The notes under the pieces: model-generated
What the model was told of the DNA's origin: nothing
Databases searched by the model: none
What the model saw: the letters and a program-made list of their open reading frames with translations, nothing else
From: Streblospio benedicti
Taxonomy: Eukaryota; Annelida; Polychaeta; Spionida; Spionidae
Reading direction: 5' to 3'
NCBI GenBank assembly: GCA_019095985.1
Contig: JAGTTF010005663.1
Span: 27,106 to 91,105 of the forward strand
DNA length: 64,000 bases
Shown: piece after piece, positions 58,098-64,000 of the stretch
Numbering within the stretch: position 1 is the stretch's first letter
How the letters are laid out: every line of letters begins with the position of its first letter
Position numbers and translations under genes: made by a program

Positions 58098-58720
58098 TTG
58101 TCTTACGCCACAGACACCTCCAAAACAATAGTTTCCACAACAATATACAATAGTAACCTGGTACGTATCAAAACATCATCACTAAAAGAATTGACAGCTT
58201 TACTTGATACGGGCAGCTCCATCAACTGTATCAGCTTGGCGTCTCTCAACAAACTTTATCCTAACATCACTAAACTCATCCCGTTTTCACGATCCTTCAC
58301 AACCGCCTCAGCCTCTACGCTCGTCACTGTCGGCAAAACACGTTTATCATTCTACCTGGCCGACGTTTCAGTTACAGCCTCATTTTTATGTATTCAAAAC
58401 TGCTAATTTCAACTTTATCCTCGGTGTCCCATTCATAAAATCCAACAAAATTCTCATGAACCTGGCCAATAATACTATACATATGCCAACGCCAATCTGC
58501 GATGTTTTCACTAACGAAAACCTCAAACTGGCACCTCAATCCACAGCAATAGTTGCAGGTCGTCTACCATCCAATATGATTCTACAATCCGGCCTCCATG
58601 GTACAATCCAAACCTCTACGATGAAAGACGGGCGCCCACGTCATCTCAACCGCGTCTACAACACAAGCTTCACAAGTACCAGTGATGATATGCAACAATA
58701 CAAAACAACCCATTAACATC
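58098..58720 (+). pseudogene. Aspartic protease region of the older Ty3-type fossil
   Basis: KELTALLDTGSSINCISLAS contains the D-T-G-S active site, and NFNFILGVPFIKSNKI matches the second conserved protease word (I-L-G-x-x-F). Together they identify a retroviral-type aspartic protease. Confidence 0.75.
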
Positions 58721-58979
58721 CCTAAAAAGGTACCTCCATCGCCACCTTCACACCCATGGAAGAAGAAGACATCACTGACGAACCAATGCCCAACATGGCA
58801 CCAAAACCCAGACTGAAGATGATACACCCATGTTCAACCTTGACAACCCTCTGCCGACCGTCCCTACCATTAACAAGTTTTAGAAGTACTAAGTGCACAC
58901 ACCGAGGCCTTCATGACCAAAAACGGCAAACTCGGTGAATGCAAACACTCACCTCTCAAGATTACACTCAAAACCCAAT

Positions 58980-59113
58980 GCAGAACCCAGCATTTTTTCC
59001 AATATCGTTACCACCGAAGTACGCAAACGCATGGCAGAAAAGATTAAAGAAATGCTCGAACAAGGCATAATTGAAGTGTCTTCCCACATCAAATGGGTAA
59101 GCCCTACCAAATA
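58980..59113 (+). pseudogene. Beginning of the reverse transcriptase of the older Ty3-type fossil
   Basis: The words EMLEQGIIEVS and IKWVSPT match the N-terminal RT landmark (L-x-x-G-I-I-x-P-S...S-P) that precedes the palm. The coding gives way at once to the satellite. Confidence 0.6.
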
Positions 59114-59114
59114 G

Positions 59115-60960
59115 TTCCAAATTTCATTTTTGCATATTAGACTTGGTGGTGATTTGTTTCATTTAAATAACAATTGAATGGATATGCATGATCACTGTTG
59201 TTATCAACTGTCTACAACTGACTACATATGACTGAAGGGAGTACATCTAGTCTTGCAGGTGAAGATGTAAGTAATGACAATTAAGACGACAATCAAAGTT
59301 CAGTACCTGCCTATATCTATATATTAGAGTGGACGTTGTGATGGGTGTATATGTAAGCAATGACAAATAAGACAATGACAGATGGATCATTGAAGTTGTA
59401 CAGTGGATGTTTAATTTACGACTATAAGGCTATGGCCACTGGTATCCTGGCCATATGTCTGCAGCAAATGACAATCATGACAATGTCGACTATGACTATT
59501 GCTTAATGGTAGTGCACCTTGTGATGGTGGTGTACATGTAAGCAATGACAGTTAAGACAATGACAGAGGTTTCTTAATACTAATACTATCTTGGTGTAAT
59601 AGTCCTACATTACTTTGGGGGGTGGAGGTTTGGTTATGACAATTACGACAGTTACTAGTGTTGTACAAGATAGAGTAAAGCCCACAGTACAGTGTTGCTG
59701 TATGTCAGTTATGACCATTATGACAATGACAGATGCTTTTGAATAGTAACACATTTTCTTATGCTACGTACATTGCAGAAGAGGTATGTGAAGACGATGC
59801 CTACTGCTATGTGTTAAATGACAATCATGACAATGTCGACTATGACTATTGCTTAATGGTAGTGCACCTTGTGATGGTGGTGTATATGTAAGCAATGACA
59901 GTTAAGACAATGACAGATGGATCATTGGAGTTGTGCAATGGATGTTTAATTTACGACTATAAGACTATGGCCACTGGTATCCTGGCCATATGTCTGCAGC
60001 AAATGACAATCATGACAATGTCGACTATTGCCTTATATATGGTAGTGCACCTTGTGATGCTGGTGTACATGTAAGCAACGACAGTTAAGACAATGACAGA
60101 GGTTTGGTTATGTCAATTAGGAGAGTTACTACAGCTGTACAAGATAGAGTGAAGCCCAGTACAGTGTTGCTGTATGTCAGTTATGACCATTATGACAATG
60201 ACAGATGCTTTTGAATAGTAACACATTTTCTTATGCTAAGTACATTGCAGAAGAGGTATGTGAAGACGATGCCTACTGCTATGTGTTAAATGACAATCAT
60301 GACAATGTCGACTATGACTATTGCTTAATGGTAGTGCACCTTGTGATGGTGCTGTATATGTAAGCAATGACAGTTAAGACAATGACAGAGGTTTCTTAAT
60401 ACCAATACTATCTTGATGTGATAGTCATACATTACTTTGGGGGGTGGAGGTTTGGTTATGACAATTAGGACAGTTACTAGTGTTGTACAAGATAGAGTAT
60501 AGTGGTCAGGTATGGACCATCATGACATTTTCTTACGATAACTACATTTCAGAAGAGGTATATGTTTACATTAGGACTATGACGAACATGCCTACTCGTA
60601 TGTGGCAAATGACAATCATGACAATGTCGACTATGACTATTGCATAATATATTGGAGTGAACCTTTGTGCTGCAAATTGTAAAATCAATTATGGCTTTCC
60701 TGTTGAAAGTATAAGGAAAATATCATGTATATTCAGGGACACATGGTTTTTAGTTAAATCAAGGCGAAAATGCCATGAGGTTTTGTTTAATAAAATGTGG
60801 CCATGTTACATTACATAATGAAATAAATATTATAGGCAAGAAAATTAAATTGACAAGTAAAAGTGACTGTGATGATAGTGTACATGTAAGCAATGACAGA
60901 TAAGTCAATGACAATGGGTTTGCTTAGTAATGTATTTAGTTGAGAAAAGAAGCCCATTAC
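59115..60960. repeat. Complex satellite with TGACAATCATGACAATG words
   Basis: TGACAATCATGACAATGTCGACTAT recurs near 59467, 59819, 60005, 60291 and 60611. GTAAGCAATGACAGTTAAGACAATGACAG recurs near 59550, 59890, 60075 and 60360. Longer blocks of about 470 bp are repeated with internal losses. Every block contains a short basic word, TTAWGACAATGACA or its kin, so the array is built from a 15-25 bp ancestral motif. It starts at once where the Ty3-type fossil ends. Confidence 0.9.
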
Positions 60961-61063
60961 CTTAGAAGTGTATGTTTCACTTATGACTATTAAGACAATT
61001 GTCAATGGTCCTAGTGAATGTTTTGCTTTTCTATTTTATATACTATTTCATTTAAACCGCTTC

Positions 61064-61674
61064 TGGTGGCGATTCGGGGGTGTGCCGCCTGCCGCTAGGT
61101 GATGGGAGGTATTGCCCAATCACCTGGACTAGGTTCGTTCTCCTTGGCTACACACACCTTGTTAAGCTCTTGTTGTTGCATTTATTATGGCCACTGTAGG
61201 ATTAGGGAACAGTACTCTCTTGTACTGGTTATGAGCCGAATATCGGCAGTTCTCTCTTAGACGCTGGATGGGCAGCAAGTAGGGTTGTCGACCTATTCCT
61301 CGGAATAGGCCCTCATTCACTTGTCTCTCAAGGTTGGCCGGTGGCCTTCCTTCCTCTCGTGGTCTACCTGCGTGATCGTGTGTAGGGGACGCCTGAAGCA
61401 CGAGCGTGTCAGCACTGGTGCGAAGTCCTTCCCGTGCGGAGGCCTCTCGTGAAACCCAGGGGTGAACACCGTCTTGGCAGTAGGTAACCGGAACCTAGGC
61501 CGGGGCGCACGTGGAGAGCTAGTACACAACGAGGAGTCAGCTAGAGAACCGCAAGACCTCCCCGGGGCCGGAAGTGGGCTTTGCCCGCGAACGTCACCTC
61601 GGGGCCGACGCAGTCAAGAAGTAGGCGGTGATCGGACAAGGCCGACAATAGCGTATATTGTCAATTTCTTCACA
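61064..61674 (+). repeat. LTR of the third LTR retrotransposon
   Basis: It begins TGGTGGCGATTC and ends CTTCACA just before a primer-binding-site-like sequence. It is 611 bp, mixed-base and GC-richer than its left flank. The TG...CA ends and the PBS position support an LTR. The second LTR would lie outside the window. Confidence 0.6.
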
Positions 61675-61677
61675 GAT

Positions 61678-61697
61678 TGGTGCCGTGACCAGGATCT
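61678..61697 (+). promoter_or_regulatory. Primer-binding site
   Basis: TGGTGCCGTGACCAGGATCT starts three bases after the LTR end. It begins TGG, complementary to a tRNA 3' CCA, as expected for minus-strand priming. Confidence 0.6.
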
Positions 61698-61851
61698 CAC
61701 GAGAGTACACGCAAGAACCAGGGCAGCCCGAACGGGCGCCCCTGGGGGTTACCAACGGCATAGGGCCCACCTGATGGGTACCCCTGTTGGAACCGTGCTC
61801 TGAGGTCGTAGCCATGGCGGAAGCATCAAGACGAGCCCAAGCGGGCTCCTG

Positions 61852-63291
61852 TTGCAGTCCATGAAAGGCTGGTTGGGCCTGAATCAACCACAGTTCTTCG
61901 AAGAAGAGGACCCTCGCACAGCAGCAGAACTGCAAAGAGTGCAGTCGCTTCGTGCGGCTGGGCGAGCCGAACACCTGAGTGACGTATGGGCAGATCGATC
62001 AACCGTCGACCAGCGTCAGCGTGACGAAGATCAAGGCACAGGAGACAGGCGACTGTCTCAACGAGTGACGCGGAGCACCTCCAATGTGACCATGAAGTGG
62101 AAGGGACTCACCGGGGGAGTGGAGATCGTGGAATCCACGACTTTACGTCCTCCCGGCTCCCTTACCGCGCCGGCTGCACTGGGGGAACAGACCGCTCTAG
62201 TTGAACCGACACCCCAGGGTGGAGGAGCTCGACTTCTACCAGACGTGTCAGTCACGAAGGAAAGTTCGCGCGAGGAGTTGGAGATGGCAAGAGGCGGCGA
62301 GAACTCGCCCCCTGGAAACACCCGGGACATCACTTTATCCAGTATGGACTGGGAGAACGAGTTTGATGTAAAAGAAGAACGGCTTGTCGCGTCGGATGGG
62401 GGAGGATCGTTGTCAGGGGAACACAAGCACTCGCGAGTGCGTCACCCGTTGGACACGACCCCCGATGACGTCAAGAGCAAGGAGATACGCGACTCTCACG
62501 CGATTAGTGACGGGGGAGCGCGCAGCAAGACTGGAAAGTCGATGGGCGTGACAGAGGGTGCGACTGCCCAAACGAGCCGGGTCGATGGCGAGAGGGACAG
62601 TAAGGAGGACTCAAGAAAAGCGAATTCTCCACGAGGCGAGCAGGGAAAGATCAAGAGTGTCAAGTACGACAAACAGCCACAGCAACAACGACCTCCCGTG
62701 GGGAAGACTCTCACTCCAGCCGCCGCAGCGCGGTGGCAGTACTACTGTCAGCTCGACGCAGGTGGGGATCTGGGGGGGGAGCACGCGGAACGGGTCGGCT
62801 ACCGAGCATCCTTGGCCACAGTGTTCCCCGGTGACAAACTGGGACTGCCTTGGGTGTGGAGTCGGTTGGATAACGCCCTCATGTATTCGGTGACGATGGA
62901 GACGGCGCAGAGAGGTTTAACCGATCTACTGTGCTGCAACAGGGACGCTTTGTGCGACCGATTGGAAGCTGGCGGCATCAAAGAGGCGTCCGTGATCCGG
63001 AAGGAGTGGTCCGGACTGCTCCGTGGCATCATAGAGGAGGAGCGGCCAGGACAGCGGGCGGAGTTAGCCAGGCGAACGTGCCGGATTTTGGAGGGCTGGG
63101 AAAGGAAGCATATCCCTGGATATGCACTGCGCGAAGTCTCGTTGGACGAATTCATCGAAGAGAGCGAGTCTGAACTTGAGGATCGAGTGAGGCGGAGGCG
63201 TCGCTCGAAGCTCAAGTCGCCACTAAAGAGGGAGCCGCGACGCATTCACGCCACGGAGTCCCAGCACGAGGGATGTCGGGCAACCCCTTGA
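61852..63291 (+). CDS. Gag-region ORF of the third LTR retrotransposon
   Basis: A 479-codon open frame. The N-terminal 260 residues are hydrophilic and low-complexity, rich in Glu, Arg, Ser and Gly. The part after about residue 285 is more globular (RWQYYCQLDAGG, YRASLATVFPGDKLGLPWVW, TAQRGLTDLLCCNRDALCDR). It ends in a basic cluster, RVRRRRRSKLKSPLKREPRR. I recognise no named domain. Its place right after the LTR and PBS makes it gag-like. The first ATG (61852) was chosen as the longest start, but an earlier non-ATG start is possible. Confidence 0.6.
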   Translation: MQSMKGWLGLNQPQFFEEEDPRTAAELQRVQSLRAAGRAEHLSDVWADRSTVDQRQRDEDQGTGDRRLSQRVTRSTSNVTMKWKGLTGGVEIVESTTLRPPGSLTAPAALGEQTALVEPTPQGGGARLLPDVSVTKESSREELEMARGGENSPPGNTRDITLSSMDWENEFDVKEERLVASDGGGSLSGEHKHSRVRHPLDTTPDDVKSKEIRDSHAISDGGARSKTGKSMGVTEGATAQTSRVDGERDSKEDSRKANSPRGEQGKIKSVKYDKQPQQQRPPVGKTLTPAAAARWQYYCQLDAGGDLGGEHAERVGYRASLATVFPGDKLGLPWVWSRLDNALMYSVTMETAQRGLTDLLCCNRDALCDRLEAGGIKEASVIRKEWSGLLRGIIEEERPGQRAELARRTCRILEGWERKHIPGYALREVSLDEFIEESESELEDRVRRRRRSKLKSPLKREPRRIHATESQHEGCRATP

Positions 63292-63376
63292 ACCCGACTC
63301 ACCAAGCCAAGCGGTCAAGAAGACCGAGCCAGATGACGACAGACGGCAAGCAAAGACCTCAGCGAGTATCCGTGCT

Positions 63377-64000
63377 TTGCGCCAGCGCATAGCCGATGCT
63401 GAGGCAGACCTGAACGAGGAAAAGGCACTACGGGCCCAGTTAGCGGATATACAACGCCAGGCAGCGAAGTTACGCCGCGAAAATGCCAAGGCCCAAGTCC
63501 TCAACGAGCCGCCGTTGCGTTGTGCGACCAACGATGGGTCGTGCAGCCGCAACGGAAAACCAGGAAGCGACGGGACACAGTCTGCCTCGAACGACCGAGC
63601 CCTCGACGGGTCGTCGAGTGCAGGGCTGAAGAAAGCAGGAGCAACGGGTAGTCTGAGCTCCGGTGAGGGGCCAGCGAATCTGCTAGTCCGTCGATATCTG
63701 GAAAGCTGACTTGCGACGCGATGCGCGGCGCAGGGGAAACATGCCAGCAGCAGCTCGGAAGATGAGGAATGTGATGGGAGAATACCCACGACAGTTAAAG
63801 TTTCGGGATCGTATCAAGACTTTCTCGAAGTTCAACAAGCCGGATCCCACGCAAACGCGGGCCCGACTTTCTACAGCAGCTGGTCGAGATACTGCAGAGT
63901 TACTGTGTGCCCTCTGGGGAATGGGCAGCGTGGCTCGTAGACAGGCTCACGGGGAAAAAGCACAAAGCGCACTGTTGAATTTGACCATTGAACAGCGCGG
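63377..64000 (+). pseudogene. Coiled-coil and capsid-like region of the third LTR retrotransposon
   Basis: An open stretch begins with a heptad-rich coiled coil (ADAEADLNEEKALRAQLADI, then QAAKLRRENAK). Near the window end is a gag-core-like segment with DFLQQLVEILQSY and WAAWLVDRLTGK, the 'W...L..LL.G.A' type of pattern. It belongs to the same element and continues beyond the window. Broken. Confidence 0.5.

Larger units (their letters stand above)
54005..59113 (+). mobile_element. Decayed Ty3-type LTR retrotransposon fossil
   Basis: The plus-strand order is an LTR-like leader (to about 54285), a GC-rich gag-like region, an aspartic protease and the start of a reverse transcriptase. It is followed directly by an unrelated satellite at 59115. 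The leader carries GCTTAAAAGCAGG (TATA-like) and TGAATAAACTACC (poly-A-signal-like). It is GC-richer than its AT-rich surroundings. The element is badly broken, with on the order of ten or more breaks, and looks much older than the fossil at 47.6 kb. Confidence 0.7.
61064..64000 (+). mobile_element. GC-rich LTR retrotransposon, runs off the window end
   Basis: It has an LTR, a primer-binding site, then a long gag-region frame and further gag-like sequence to the end of the window. It is sharply GC-richer than the AT-rich satellite before it. The family (Ty3-type or BEL-type) cannot be settled without the polymerase region. The visible part carries about two breaks. The long open frame suggests it is the youngest of the three LTR elements. 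Confidence 0.65.

Noticed and set aside
59115-60960. CRISPR-like spacing of repeated words
   Set aside because: The repeats are long, imperfect and nested with no constant spacer length, and the DNA is clearly eukaryotic.

Overview
The window reads as AT-rich nuclear DNA of an invertebrate animal, most like a mollusc or another marine lophotrochozoan, although the sequence alone does not fix the species. The evidence is the absence of any compact operon-like gene layout, GT-AG intron signals, several animal-type LINE lineages (a CR1-like element with PHD and esterase modules, and an element with a C2H2-tailed RT), a Mutator-like transposase of the animal type, Ty3-type LTR fossils, miniature inverted-repeat elements and several satellite arrays. 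I found no complete host gene. The only host-like coding signals are short candidate exons.

Layout. 1-2.2 kb: a minisatellite and a LINE tail. 2.97-12.83 kb: one large antisense CR1-like LINE. It has ORF1 with PHD, esterase and CCHC knuckles, ORF2 with APE endonuclease and RT, and a tandemly duplicated 3' UTR. It is split by a sense-strand LINE (4.14-6.0 kb) and by a 2.1 kb block edged with AGTAGGAA repeats (10.23-12.32 kb), which carries a tRNA-like SINE and an old LINE scrap. 13.9-16.7 kb: a segment bounded by inverted 16-bp minisatellites. 17.3-34.0 kb: a large inverted-repeat structure with 0.9 kb outer arms and 0.33 kb inner arms around a 100-N assembly gap. It contains MITEs, a TTAA-bounded element, a 300-bp tandem array, a Mutator-like transposase fossil (minus strand) and three phase-compatible plus-strand exons. 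The sequence on both sides of the gap looks like low-quality consensus.

34.12-37.68 kb: the most interesting object. It is a 3.56 kb element with about 400-bp terminal inverted repeats around a decayed minus-strand gene. That gene belongs to a large, multi-copy, uncharacterised animal protein family with paired Cys/His modules, a conserved central domain and an acidic tail. Two further scraps of the same kind of protein lie at 44.06-44.17 kb (minus, tentative) and 45.85-46.4 kb (plus). 37.68-40.33 kb: a dimeric satellite that abuts the element. 40.3-47.6 kb: mostly empty, with candidate exons at 40.82 and 42.03 kb and two LINE scraps.

47.6-51.1 kb: a broken antisense Ty3-type retrotransposon fossil. 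51.6-51.84 kb: a CAA microsatellite. 54.0-59.11 kb: a heavily decayed Ty3-type fossil on the plus strand, cut off by a complex satellite (59.1-60.96 kb). 61.06-64.0 kb: a GC-rich LTR retrotransposon (LTR, primer-binding site and long gag-region ORF) that runs off the window end.

The genes do not form a pathway. They are layers of selfish elements, and their nesting order is the main information. All family names come from motifs read by eye. No database search was run.
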